Source: a virus
Strand: one strand, 5' to 3'
IMG/VR virus record: IMGVR_UViG_3300021957_000290
Coordinates: 1-24,642 of that record
DNA: 24,642 nucleotides
In this document: piece by piece, positions 15,630 through 23,508 of the stretch
Layout: each line of letters begins with the position of its first letter
Numbering within the stretch: the stretch's first letter is position 1
Notes under the pieces: model-generated
What the model saw: only the letters and a program-made list of their open reading frames with translations
Told to the model about the DNA's origin: nothing
Database searches by the model: none
Position numbers and translations under genes: made by a program

Positions 15630-16219
15630 AGCTGTGTACCGTTTAATGTAGCGTTGACTGCAACGATGATTTTAGTGTTCGTTATCCCAGCAGGAGGCGT
15701 GTATGATATGCCGAGAGCAGCGCCTTTGGGAAGCACAACGATAGTAGAGAAGTCTACAAGCGTCACAGCAGCAGTGCTGGGCAGATAGACAGGAATCATA
15801 TTATCCTCACCAGATATGGTTGAGCCATCAATACCTTGATAGCAGTCAGCGGTCAATGACTGATTGCTGCCATAGTTCCTGTTCTGCTGATTAGCTGCTG
15901 TTGCTGTAGATATTAGTGTGCCGCTTGTTGGATTGCGATATATCTTCAAGATAGGCTGTCCAGCTGTGCCAGTGTAGTCCATGATATTGACCACGATAGA
16001 GCTAATGATTAGGTTCGTGTTCTCTTGATTCTTGATATAAAACAGGGCAGATTCACCGCCTGTGATGATGGTTTCGTTTGAGTTAATGTTGTAGGTGTCG
16101 CCCGTCTCTGTGGCTGCCTCAGTTAGATTGAGGAAGATGCCAGAAGTTGAGAGCCTATTGTTTGCTGTGACTCTTGCACGGTAGCCTCCACCTGTGCCGT
16201 CAACTATTTCATCGCTCAT
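15626..16219 (-). CDS. fibre-block structural protein, paralog 1
   Basis: The 197-residue product starts MSDEIVDGTGGGYRARVTAN, sharing the N-terminal module of paralogs 2 and 3. Its TGDTYNINSNETIITGG, NPTSGTLISTA and NRNYGSNQSL blocks are matched in paralog 2. No membrane or signal segment is present. The beta-rich, Thr/Asn/Gly composition is typical of phage surface modules. Start and stop codons both overlap neighbours. Probable role: subunit of a head or tail appendage. Confidence 0.72.
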   Translation of the reverse strand: MSDEIVDGTGGGYRARVTANNRLSTSGIFLNLTEAATETGDTYNINSNETIITGGESALFYIKNQENTNLIISSIVVNIMDYTGTAGQPILKIYRNPTSGTLISTATAANQQNRNYGSNQSLTADCYQGIDGSTISGEDNMIPVYLPSTAAVTLVDFSTIVVLPKGAALGISYTPPAGITNTKIIVAVNATLNGTQL

Positions 16220-16422
16220 AACTCTTCACCTGTAATAAAACTCAGTTGTTCATTCATTTTCTTCATTTCTTTCAGAATGTCACTTAGATAGTTATCACTT
16301 GTAACCAAGCGCCCTAGCGTTGCGTCTACGTTTGAGCGCCATGCAGTAACGTCAAAGTTCGTGCCATCTGCAGCGCGTTCCTCGCCACGATCAAGGCTTA
16401 GTTGATTTCTGTTAATACTCAA
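16216..16422 (-). CDS. small fibre-block accessory protein (68 aa)
   Basis: The 68-residue product has a polar N-terminal part (SLDRGEERAADGTNFDVTAW) and a helical C-terminal half, SDNYLSDILKEMKKMNEQLS, ending FITGEEL. Short proteins with a terminal 'LSDILKEMKxMN' helix are seen next to phage appendage genes. It may be a connecting or trimerising subunit. It shares ATGA overlaps with genes on both sides. Function not established. Confidence 0.6.
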   Translation of the reverse strand: MSINRNQLSLDRGEERAADGTNFDVTAWRSNVDATLGRLVTSDNYLSDILKEMKKMNEQLSFITGEEL

Positions 16423-17528
16423 GGAATATAAGCAGTCGTCTGCTTGGTCCCATCCGCAAAGGTTATGCCGTCATCTAAAGTGAGCTTAAGAACCCCGTCT
16501 TTCTTGTACTGTAGGCCGTCTTTCAAAGTTAGAACCTCTGTACTTGGGCTTGAGATGTCGACCAGATCAAAGGCGGCTAAACCTACTGGCTGCAACTTCA
16601 AAGATAAAGAGTTGACAGAGATGAATTCACTTCTCGCCTTAAAGACATCAAGCGATTCAAGGGCAGTGAAACCTCCGCCATCTAGGTCATACGAGATATT
16701 TACATCTGAATCAGCTAGGGCAGACCCAGCAGCATTTTTCACGATGATAGAGGCTGGTGATATGTTTATGGCCTCAGTGAGCCCCATGTCAGCCTCTACT
16801 GTGTTATCACTTGTCGCTGGGGCTGCCTCGTGGGCTTTGATCTGCCAGATACCAGAGCCGTTCAAGTTTCCGGTCCATCTGACTCTCCAACGGGCATGAG
16901 AACCGAAAGAAGAGAAGGAGGCAACGTACATAACCTTACTGTCTGGAGACGTGAAGTTAATAAAGTCATAGCTAGCGTTGTGATGAGCCTCTTCCCATGT
17001 CGACCCGTTGTAATACTCAACGTAGACTTGGCCTGTGTAAGAAGCGTAGCTACCCGGCAGACTGTATTCGACTTTCGTTAAGTCCTTCGGAGCTGGGAAT
17101 TCCATCTCAAAATGATGATCGGCTGTCCCTCCCCTTAGCGCCGTGCTATAAGTTCCGTCTAGCACATCAGCGATAGTTCCGATTGCTGGCGTGAAGTCGA
17201 TAGAACCCGTGATGTCCGAGCTGTCCACAAGAAGCTCAGCAACCATATTGTTCCAGTTGCCAGAGGTGTACTGGATGTTGCTACCTGCGGAGGCAAAGTC
17301 TCCGCCGCTCTTCTCAAACAAGGTAGCAGCAGTAGCCATACTTACACCGTTTTCACCGAACCCCGGAGCAGGAGAGATGACGCCGTTACTGTTAGCCCAC
17401 TCGTCTTCTGTGCGCTTAGCAAACTCAGCTAAGTCTATAGCGAAGTTTTGACCACTGCGAGAGATTACGATTAAGTCACCGTCTTCGACATTGGATAAAG
17501 TTATCTCTGAGATTTTCTTACTGCTCAT
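16419..17528 (-). CDS. large fibre / spike protein
   Basis: The 369-residue product begins KKISEITLSNVEDGDLIVIS, a common N-terminal pattern of phage fibres that attach to a base protein. Residues 130-230 look like a galactose-binding, discoidin-like beta sandwich (KDLTKVEYSLPGSYASYTGQ and WRVRWTGNLN). The C-terminal end, LTLDDGITFADGTKQTTAYI, is a typical phage fibre tip motif. It is the second largest protein type in the block and a candidate fibre that binds host surface sugars. ATG at 17528 overlaps the preceding 43-residue gene. Confidence 0.72.
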   Translation of the reverse strand: MSSKKISEITLSNVEDGDLIVISRSGQNFAIDLAEFAKRTEDEWANSNGVISPAPGFGENGVSMATAATLFEKSGGDFASAGSNIQYTSGNWNNMVAELLVDSSDITGSIDFTPAIGTIADVLDGTYSTALRGGTADHHFEMEFPAPKDLTKVEYSLPGSYASYTGQVYVEYYNGSTWEEAHHNASYDFINFTSPDSKVMYVASFSSFGSHARWRVRWTGNLNGSGIWQIKAHEAAPATSDNTVEADMGLTEAINISPASIIVKNAAGSALADSDVNISYDLDGGGFTALESLDVFKARSEFISVNSLSLKLQPVGLAAFDLVDISSPSTEVLTLKDGLQYKKDGVLKLTLDDGITFADGTKQTTAYIP

Positions 17529-17649
17529 CTTCGAAAGTTATATATCCACCGGATTCAAGAAGAATAGAGAAAGTGTTTTCGAGTAGAAGACAAGGAGGCA
17601 CCAGAACAAGCACATTCCCTGTGCCAATGTTAGTTGGTGAGATATTCAC
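17518..17649 (-). CDS. small beta-type protein (43 aa), GTG start
   Basis: The stretch between the spike base gene and the large fibre gene holds one open frame. GTG at 17649 overlaps the previous TGA, and its TAA overlaps the next ATG region. The product begins VNISPTNIGTGNVLVLVPPC and ends with a strand-rich SGGYITFEDEQ. Tight coupling on both sides argues it is translated. No family recognised; likely a small appendage-assembly or structural protein. Confidence 0.5.
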   Translation of the reverse strand: MNISPTNIGTGNVLVLVPPCLLLENTFSILLESGGYITFEDEQ

Positions 17650-17909
17650 CAGAACACCACTATACCAGTGGCAGTTGTTCCTGTTGAGTGTATGAGCTTG
17701 GCAACAATAGGCAAAATGGCACCTGCTGGAGCGATTAGGCTAATAGTGTCGCCTCCGCTTGTTGTTACCTTTATCACTCCACCAACACCAACAAAGATGG
17801 CGCGAGAGTAATGCGCTAACTCATTGCTATCATGTGGCGTCACCTCAAAGCCCTGTCTTGCAGGTGAATTGAGCCCGGTTACTAAACCTTTATAGTCATC
17901 CATGCCCAT
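17646..17909 (-). CDS. spike base protein-like (GTA Rcc01079-type)
   Basis: The 87-residue product begins MGMDDYKGLVTGLNSPARQG, then has FEVTPHDSNELAHYSRAIFV and GVGGVIKVTTSGGDTISLIA, ending in LIHSTGTTATGIVVF. This pattern matches the small family named after Rhodobacter capsulatus Rcc01079, the base of the gene-transfer-agent head spike. In that particle, base plus fibre project from the capsid and bind host capsular polysaccharide. Here it lies within a run of fibre genes between the portal-proximal and capsid genes, supporting a head-attached appendage. ATG at 17909 is used, but ATG at 17903 is also possible. Assignment is by remembered pattern, not a search. Confidence 0.72.
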   Translation of the reverse strand: MGMDDYKGLVTGLNSPARQGFEVTPHDSNELAHYSRAIFVGVGGVIKVTTSGGDTISLIAPAGAILPIVAKLIHSTGTTATGIVVFW

Positions 17910-17916
17910 ATTCTAC

Positions 17917-18171
17917 CTACTCCGGTTCACTTGCATAGTTCGATGAGTTATATTCTTCTGTCGGAGCGTTGCCGTAGTCGTAGTGTTCACACATCTCAAC
18001 ATCAAACTTGCCGTCTAGCCTTTCGCTAACTTCTGAGAAGGTCACGGTGGTGAGGTCGTAAGCGTCACCCGTTGACATAATCCCAGCATCCAAGCGCCTA
18101 GCCTTATCCGCTGCAAGTGCCAGAGCGTCTGCTGCTTTGGCTTCTGATTCTGTGTTGTATATGGCTCTCAT
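17917..18171 (-). CDS. small acidic fibre-block protein (84 aa)
   Basis: The 84-residue product has an Ala-rich N-terminal helix (ESEAKAADALALAADKARRL), a middle part DAYDLTTVTFSEVSERLDG and a Glu/Tyr/Asn-rich acidic end. Its ATG at 18171 overlaps the preceding stop. No family recognised. Its position between a lectin-like fibre and the spike base gene suggests an accessory or adaptor role in the same appendage. Confidence 0.6.
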   Translation of the reverse strand: MRAIYNTESEAKAADALALAADKARRLDAGIMSTGDAYDLTTVTFSEVSERLDGKFDVEMCEHYDYGNAPTEEYNSSNYASEPE

Positions 18172-18980
18172 ACTGTCGGTGCTGCGTCTTTGTAGGGGTG
18201 GCCGATAGGCAAACTTGATTCAGTGCCCCACTTCCAAGCTAGATAGCCCTCCATCTTTTGCCGTGTGTCTGTTGTGCAGTTCTTCACGATCACAATTTCT
18301 TGATAGTGACCAGTTGAGAAACTATCCACTGCCTTCCTTGACCCGATATATCCGGGCGTTCCGCCGTAAGCAGTAGACGAAGCGTCTGACCAAGTTTGAG
18401 TTGCAACAGCAGTGCCATCAAGGAAGCTAGCCGCGCCATTTACAGTGCCATCAAATTTAAGGTCCATAGATGAAACGTGAGTGCCAGAACTATCAACAAG
18501 TCCGGTGGCTAGATTCGTGTTTCCAGATGATCGACAGTTGCCAGTATCATCCATCCTCAAGAACCCAACTTCCTGCCATCTGATATACGATTGATATTCT
18601 GAGAACTCACCAATCATAAAGACGCAATAATTGTCCCCAACATCAAGCCCACCGATCACCATGGTTTCAGTGCCATCAACAAACACTGAAGGCAAGCCAT
18701 TTAGTCCTGTCGCGCTGTACGATGGCTGGCGAGATGCTGTACCTTGCAGTGCATTATCACCGTTCCCACTCTTGTCATCCCATCTGCTGACATCTGAGCC
18801 GCTTAGATATGGCACGATGGTGTCAGCATCGTTGCTGTCATACCACTTGAAAGTTGTCACATCAGCAGGTGTCCACAAGACTGACGCGCTATCAAAAACA
18901 ACAGTTGAGCCTAAGTACGCCTTCTTTATCTCAGTCGAACCAAGATAAAGTTTATTGATATCGGTACTCCCTAGCTTCAT
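18168..18980 (-). CDS. lectin-like (concanavalin-A fold) fibre protein
   Basis: The 270-residue product starts with three near-repeats of about ten residues (KLGSTDINKL, YLGSTEIKKA, YLGSTVVFDS), a small beta-repeat attachment module. The rest fits a LamG/concanavalin-A-like lectin domain of phage proteins: KWYDSNDADTIVPYLSGSDV (about 45-64), DDKSGNGDNALQGTASRQPS, then GYIGSRKAVDSFSTGHYQEI. The closing EGYLAWKWGTESSLPIGHPY is a strongly recurring motif in these phage lectin modules. It probably binds host glycans. The gene is coupled to its neighbours by ATGA overlaps. Confidence 0.8.
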   Translation of the reverse strand: MKLGSTDINKLYLGSTEIKKAYLGSTVVFDSASVLWTPADVTTFKWYDSNDADTIVPYLSGSDVSRWDDKSGNGDNALQGTASRQPSYSATGLNGLPSVFVDGTETMVIGGLDVGDNYCVFMIGEFSEYQSYIRWQEVGFLRMDDTGNCRSSGNTNLATGLVDSSGTHVSSMDLKFDGTVNGAASFLDGTAVATQTWSDASSTAYGGTPGYIGSRKAVDSFSTGHYQEIVIVKNCTTDTRQKMEGYLAWKWGTESSLPIGHPYKDAAPTV

Positions 18981-19528
18981 GCGTCTGTGATGAGGTACAA
19001 GGTAGTAGCTACAGGCGTGCCTGCTGCGTGCTCTGCTGTCGTGAGAGATACAACATTCAGCACAACATCAGAACCTGTAGGTTCTCCAGCTGTTGCTGAG
19101 TTTATCGTGTTCACATCTGCGCCTGCCTCAATGCCTGCTAGCTTGCTTTGATCGACAGTTGTATAATCCTCTTCTGATAATCCTTTGCCTGCTACCTTGT
19201 CCTCTTTGAGGTCCAGAGCTGTTTGTTGAGCTGTAGATACTGGTTTATCTGCGTCACTGGTGTTATCCACTGAGCCTAGCCCTACATCGCCCTTAACCAG
19301 CGTCACAGCGCCTGTTTTGGCTGCTACTGAGGTGACTGTGTTCACCTGTGCGCCTGCTGCTATTCCACTGAGCTTACTCTGCTCAACTGTGGTGTAGTCC
19401 TCTTCAGATAGACCCTTGCCAGCGACTACTTCAACTTTATCGGTGTTGAGGTTATCAAAGTTGCTGTTGATACTGGCCCGGTCTACACCTACGTTGCCGG
19501 TGCCTAATAGTGTGATGATCGTGCTCAT
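18977..19528 (-). CDS. repeat-containing fibre shaft protein
   Basis: The 183-residue product has two 29-residue repeats (36-64 and 113-141) of the form AGKGLSEEDYTTVEQSKLSG. Between them is LGSVDNTSDADKPVSTAQQT, the well-known phage fibre segment 'VDNTSDADKPVSTAQQ'. Such repeats occur in neck, head and baseplate fibres as triple-stranded shafts. The C terminus (VVSLTTAEHAAGTPVATTLY) resembles fibre ends that meet the next module. It would give the appendage its length. The start is ATG at 19528, overlapping the previous stop. Confidence 0.8.
   Translation of the reverse strand: MSTIITLLGTGNVGVDRASINSNFDNLNTDKVEVVAGKGLSEEDYTTVEQSKLSGIAAGAQVNTVTSVAAKTGAVTLVKGDVGLGSVDNTSDADKPVSTAQQTALDLKEDKVAGKGLSEEDYTTVDQSKLAGIEAGADVNTINSATAGEPTGSDVVLNVVSLTTAEHAAGTPVATTLYLITDA
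19106..19192 (-). repeat. fibre repeat copy 2 (29 codons)
   Basis: Second copy of the AGKGLSEEDYTTV...AGADVNT unit in the fibre shaft gene. It is protein-level similar to copy 1 but differs in several codons, so it is an old duplication. Confidence 0.75.
19337..19423 (-). repeat. fibre repeat copy 1 (29 codons)
   Basis: First copy of the AGKGLSEEDYTTV...AGAQVNT unit in the fibre shaft gene, about 230 bases from copy 2. Confidence 0.75.
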
Positions 19529-19755
19529 GCTGTTGCGGCTAGGTCATTCCAAGTAGTTGAGTTTAAGCTATCCCATGTAATGCCGTTCACTGTAGCATAG
19601 TCCCATGTGACAGAGTTGGGATTTGCTGCTTTAGCAACGATAGCGGAGCTGATAGAGTTCAATGTAACAATGACAGAATTCAGCTCAGACGCTATGACAG
19701 AGTCATCTGACGCTGCATAAGTAGCCGAGGATGATGTTTTGTTGAGCTGAATCAT
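19525..19755 (-). CDS. small fibre-block protein with TW repeats (76 aa)
   Basis: The 76-residue product has a helical N-terminal half rich in Ser, Ala and Val, and a C-terminal half with three short repeats around TWDYATVNG, TWDSLNST and TWNDLAATA (Trp 51, 61 and 69). Such Trp-containing repeats are common in short phage appendage proteins. It couples to both neighbours by ATGA overlaps. It could be an adaptor between the base-type protein upstream and the fibre shaft downstream. Confidence 0.65.
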   Translation of the reverse strand: MIQLNKTSSSATYAASDDSVIASELNSVIVTLNSISSAIVAKAANPNSVTWDYATVNGITWDSLNSTTWNDLAATA

Positions 19756-20105
19756 ACCACAACGGTTGAGCGATTGCAGAATTTCATATCGCCACGCACA
19801 ACCATTTCATCCTCGCCGCTTAGGTTAGTGGTGAAGATGTCGTACTTGTAAATGGTTGGCTGAAAATCTGCGCTGTCTGCATCTGACATATCGAGCTGGA
19901 AACTACCAGCAGCTTCAGAGATGATAGCGATTTTCCCATTGGCGATTGAAAACTCTTTAACTACAGCAGTGTCAAACGCTTTGCGAACTTCGCATTTGAT
20001 GGCATAGCCTGTGATGTCTACGTTAGAACCCTCGCTTTGAATCTGAAACTGCACAAAGTCAGTTGCGCCAATATCAAAGGTGAGGTCTACTGTTGGGGCT
20101 TTCAT
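19752..20105 (-). CDS. BppU-N-like / fibre base beta-domain protein
   Basis: The 117-residue product has an Ig-like beta pattern seen in fibre base proteins and the BppU N-terminal domain. TFDIGATDFVQFQIQSEGSN leads to VDITGYAIKCEVRKAFDTAV, then SFQLDMSDADSADF, YKYDIFTTNLSGEDEM and a final VVRGDMKFCNRSTVVV. In Gram-positive phages this domain anchors receptor-binding proteins; similar domains also occur in head fibres. Here it is the first gene of the appendage block after the head morphogenesis gene, suggesting it anchors fibres to the particle. ATG at 20105. Confidence 0.65.
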   Translation of the reverse strand: MKAPTVDLTFDIGATDFVQFQIQSEGSNVDITGYAIKCEVRKAFDTAVVKEFSIANGKIAIISEAAGSFQLDMSDADSADFQPTIYKYDIFTTNLSGEDEMVVRGDMKFCNRSTVVV

Positions 20106-20121
20106 GTTGATATTCTAGTCA

Positions 20122-20958
20122 TTAGTCGTCATCTTCCAAATCTTCCTCTGGTTCCCACGTCAAGACGCAACGGCAGTTAATAATCTGACCTTTTGAACCT
20201 GCCCTGTCCTGTGGGTATTTCATATTGGATGTTCCTACCCTAAAAGTCTCTTCTGGCTTTTTCAAACCTTGTTTCTCAGCGTTGCGATGGTCTTTCCTTG
20301 TTCTGCCGTCCAGTGTTGCATTCCATTCTTTTAACATTGGAGGCAGTTCCATATCACTGATGAGGTCAAATTGTGATTCACTCACCGCCATGCCTGTCTC
20401 TGTTCTGGCTATAGTCCTAGCTCTTGAGATAGGCGATGGCGCTTTATGTCCTGCTGCTGTCACAGTTCCCTCATTGATATGAGGCTCGATGAGCTTGGCT
20501 ATTTGTTCCTCTCCTAATCCTTCTTCGACTGAATCGCGAACTAGAACCAGTAAAATATTCTTGCTGGTTTCAGTGATAAGCACAGACTCCTTGAACGCTA
20601 GCTTGGTGAACTTCTGCATCAATAACCGGGTAGCGTTTCCGGGGTCTTCTGTCGCCGGGATAGGGTCAAAGATAGACGCCTTCCCTTCACGCTTCAGTAG
20701 TGTTGCATCAAGATAACGCCTTGAACTTTCTATGCTGGTAAAATAAAGCTCGCCTAGAATGGCCTTTAGATTAGCCCTATGGACCTCTAGACCTGCTTCC
20801 ATCCTGCCCTGTCCACCAGCAGCATAGTCCTCAGCTGCTTGTCCTGCCATGCGCTCAATCTCGCGCTTTAGCTTAGGCTCGTATGCTCGCTCAATAAGCA
20901 GGCGTCTTCTGTTCTGAATGGCTGCCTGTCGTGTTTTTTGGGCTCTAGTGAGCGCCAT
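20122..20958 (-). CDS. head morphogenesis protein (Mu gpF / SPP1 gp7-like)
   Basis: The 278-residue product has an N-terminal basic helical part and a C-terminal Mu F-type domain: SRARTIARTETGMAVSESQF (about 178-197), LKEWNATLDGRTRKDHRNAE and INCRCVLTWEPEED, including the conserved N-C-R-C turn. In SPP1 and Mu these minor capsid proteins are packaged with the portal and act early in DNA entry. I chose the ATG at 20958 (MALTRAQKTR), which overlaps the portal end by 14 bases and has GGGGTGTGAG upstream. A longer form from 21000 is possible but less likely. Confidence 0.88.
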   Translation of the reverse strand: MALTRAQKTRQAAIQNRRRLLIERAYEPKLKREIERMAGQAAEDYAAGGQGRMEAGLEVHRANLKAILGELYFTSIESSRRYLDATLLKREGKASIFDPIPATEDPGNATRLLMQKFTKLAFKESVLITETSKNILLVLVRDSVEEGLGEEQIAKLIEPHINEGTVTAAGHKAPSPISRARTIARTETGMAVSESQFDLISDMELPPMLKEWNATLDGRTRKDHRNAEKQGLKKPEETFRVGTSNMKYPQDRAGSKGQIINCRCVLTWEPEEDLEDDD

Positions 20959-22267
20959 GCTCACACCCCAGCAGATCAAAAGCCTTCTGCTCTGCTTCAT
21001 CCCTTGGCATTCCAGAGCGTATCAGTGACTTCGCTACGTTCTCCATTTCCTTCTCTTCTGGAGTGAAGACATCAAGCCCTAGAGGAATCTTGTTAGCGTC
21101 AGTCATAATCATGTCAGCGTCAGGCTCGTCTCTTGGTTCGTCACCGTAGAAGCCCCTGATTTCATTAATGGTGTACGCTCCAGAGTTCTGCCTTTGTTCG
21201 TTCATCTGGTCGCGTTGTGGCTGCAATGCTTCCATGTCTGCACGGTCATAGAATAGCTCTAGGCTTTCATCAAACTCTGGAACAAGCCAGCGGTTAAGCT
21301 CTGAAGCGTATAGATCAAGCACTGGATTGACTGTCTCGATCTGGTGAGCCATCCGCGCTTCTGCGTAGTTCGCATACGTCTGAGAGCCTTCAACACCGAT
21401 GAGTTGAGTTGGCACTCCGAACACCTCGCATATTTCCTGCTTTGAATACTTAGAACCACCTAACCAATCGGCATCTTTAGGCGTGAGTCCTAGCTGCTGG
21501 TATTTGAGTCCACCGCCAAGGATGAGGAAGTTGCTAAGCTTCTGCTTAAATCCACTTTTCTTCTGTAGGTCATCACTCAATTCTTTACGCTGTGCACTCG
21601 TGACAGGCTGTTCAGTGCTAAGGATGCCACTAGGTCGAAGGTCGTTCTTCAGCAGGTCATATCGGCTTTTATTAGCTGCATTGAGCTGGTCCCCTGCGCT
21701 TGCTCCTGCTTTGAGCGGAGACTGACCGAAGTATGGTTTCTGAGGGTTAGGGTTGAACGTGCGCCAATGTAGCATATCGCTCTTACCTGTGAACATATCG
21801 ACATCCCAAGTAACTTCACCACGCTGATTCTTGTTGAAGGCATATTGACTTGGCATTCGTGGATTACGCTTGTCGTGAGCTATGCTCATGTTGTACGGCT
21901 GCCAGTTCCAAAGCTCTAGCCTCTGACCGCCTATGTGCAGCATCTCAGTAAAGACGTTGCCAATCAGCCAATAGAAGCCGAATGCAGCGGTGCGGAACTC
22001 AACACCGCCTTGATCCATGTTCGGCTGTTTAAGCAGGTCCAGAAGTGGATGATCTGTGATTTTCTCAGCGTCACCTTTCTTGCGTAGACTTATCTTTGCT
22101 TTCGCTGCGTTCGTCGCGTTCTTATTGACACAAGCGAAAATGGTAGCGTTGAGCCCGTAGCCTTCTTCAGCGTATTTGACGTCGCCCTGCATGCTCCAGT
22201 CATGCCTTCCAGCATTATGAACATGTGCCTGTGAAACGGTCGATTTACGTTCTAGAAATTCAAACAT
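20945..22267 (-). CDS. portal protein (HK97 gp3-like)
   Basis: The 440-residue product has the portal pattern. ATIFACVNKNATNAAKAKIS (about 42-61) is followed by DHPLLDLLKQPN, FYWLIGNVFTEML and GQSPLKAGASAGDQLNAANK. LGLTPKDADW, EICEVFGVPTQLIGVE and YANYAEARMAHQIETVNPVL follow, ending in a helical crown region. It forms the dodecameric DNA channel. I use the ATG at 22267 (MFEFLERK) and not an upstream one that would overlap the terminase; its ribosome-binding site is weak. It lies between the terminase and the head morphogenesis gene. Confidence 0.94.
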   Translation of the reverse strand: MFEFLERKSTVSQAHVHNAGRHDWSMQGDVKYAEEGYGLNATIFACVNKNATNAAKAKISLRKKGDAEKITDHPLLDLLKQPNMDQGGVEFRTAAFGFYWLIGNVFTEMLHIGGQRLELWNWQPYNMSIAHDKRNPRMPSQYAFNKNQRGEVTWDVDMFTGKSDMLHWRTFNPNPQKPYFGQSPLKAGASAGDQLNAANKSRYDLLKNDLRPSGILSTEQPVTSAQRKELSDDLQKKSGFKQKLSNFLILGGGLKYQQLGLTPKDADWLGGSKYSKQEICEVFGVPTQLIGVEGSQTYANYAEARMAHQIETVNPVLDLYASELNRWLVPEFDESLELFYDRADMEALQPQRDQMNEQRQNSGAYTINEIRGFYGDEPRDEPDADMIMTDANKIPLGLDVFTPEEKEMENVAKSLIRSGMPRDEAEQKAFDLLGCEHGAH

Positions 22268-22281
22268 TCTGCAATTGTAGC

Positions 22282-23508
22282 CTATATGATTCCTATGGAA
22301 AGGGAAGGCGTCGAGAAGGCCGCCCAACACCTAGATACCGCATCAATCTGATCATCAGTTCGACCCTTATCCTCTATCGTAAACGCTATGGCCTGAGAAA
22401 CAAACGACTTATTCCACTCCCCCCGAAGCAGCGTTAATTGTCCAGATTCAAGGCGGCTTATCCATGGAGCAGAGCAGCTTATCTTGTCCTTAGTTGTCCT
22501 GACATCCCGTATTACCTGAGACTGCATCCTCTTCTCTCTTCTGAGGTCATCAATTAGCCCTATCATCTGAGCATTAGATTCAATATATGCAGCGCATTCA
22601 TGCCTCTCAATAAAGCTCATTATCTGGTCCTTAGCGTTAGGCCATGTCTTCTTGAACGTCTCTATGTCAACAATCTGATAGCGATTATCTGACCCTCTCA
22701 CCATGGCACACAAAGCCGTGTCGTCTGCGCTATCCTTCTCCGAAACAGCAAGGTCAACGCCTATCACTTTTTCCCCCTCTATCGGCATATCGTCAATTCT
22801 CAGCCACTCCCTCTTGATAATTCCAGACCCTGCATCAACAAATTTCCCATAAGCCTCTTGATCCCTAATGGCTCCCTCTGGAAGCTCAGCAATAACCTCA
22901 GCCACTGCCTCTTGATTTAGGAATGGATTATTCTCAGTTGGTATATTGCAGTGATGATAATTTGACTCCCCACCCTCCCCCTTCTTAAACATATCATAAT
23001 AAAGACAATCGGACCCGTCCTTATCCGTTCTGCCCTTTGGTGTGCCTCCGATATAGACAATACAGTCTTGATAATCAGCGGTCATAGGAAGAACTGCATT
23101 GTTCCATAAATACCTGCCCCTATCGCCCTTTAGAATGATCCCTGCCTCATTTATTATTATCCTATGATAACCAAACCCCTCCCAGTTCTGAGGTCTCTCT
23201 GCACTACGAAAGTCAATCACAGACTCATTTATATTCATCTCCTTCTTTTGAGCGTTCCAGTTCCATAAGTTCTCATCAAGTTGCTTAAGAACTGGCATAA
23301 AATACCGCTCAACATATCTATCAAGGTTGGTGTGAACGGTATCGCCCCACAGCATCCTATGAGCATGTCTCAATCCATGAGATATACAAAAGTTTGCAGC
23401 TCCATGAGTGAACCCCACGCGCCGCCCCTTTGTCATCACGCGGTACTTGCCATGGTCGCCAAAAAAGTAGTCGTGCTGGTCACGACTAAACTTAATCGGT
23501 AATCTCAT
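22282..23508 (-). CDS. terL: terminase large subunit
   Basis: The 408-residue product packages DNA into the prohead. The N-terminal ATPase has a degenerate Walker A (KGRRVGFTHG, 27-36), without the usual GKT lysine after the loop, as in several phage TerL groups that use upstream Lys or Arg. The Walker B-like region is RIIINEA (116-122), with Asn in place of Asp before the catalytic Glu, and a coupling motif YIGGTPKG (152-159) follows. The C-terminal nuclease (RNase H fold) shows D252 in VIGVDLAV, E310 in AAYIESNAQ and D386/D389 in TDDQIDAVSR, which would bind metal. ATG at 23508 lies inside the preceding gene. Confidence 0.94.
   Translation of the reverse strand: MRLPIKFSRDQHDYFFGDHGKYRVMTKGRRVGFTHGAANFCISHGLRHAHRMLWGDTVHTNLDRYVERYFMPVLKQLDENLWNWNAQKKEMNINESVIDFRSAERPQNWEGFGYHRIIINEAGIILKGDRGRYLWNNAVLPMTADYQDCIVYIGGTPKGRTDKDGSDCLYYDMFKKGEGGESNYHHCNIPTENNPFLNQEAVAEVIAELPEGAIRDQEAYGKFVDAGSGIIKREWLRIDDMPIEGEKVIGVDLAVSEKDSADDTALCAMVRGSDNRYQIVDIETFKKTWPNAKDQIMSFIERHECAAYIESNAQMIGLIDDLRREKRMQSQVIRDVRTTKDKISCSAPWISRLESGQLTLLRGEWNKSFVSQAIAFTIEDKGRTDDQIDAVSRCWAAFSTPSLSIGII

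Noticed and set aside
18890-18980. CRISPR-like or direct DNA repeat at the start of the lectin-like gene
   Set aside because: The three LGST units are short protein repeats of about ten residues without conserved DNA repeats or spacers; no CRISPR array is present in the window.
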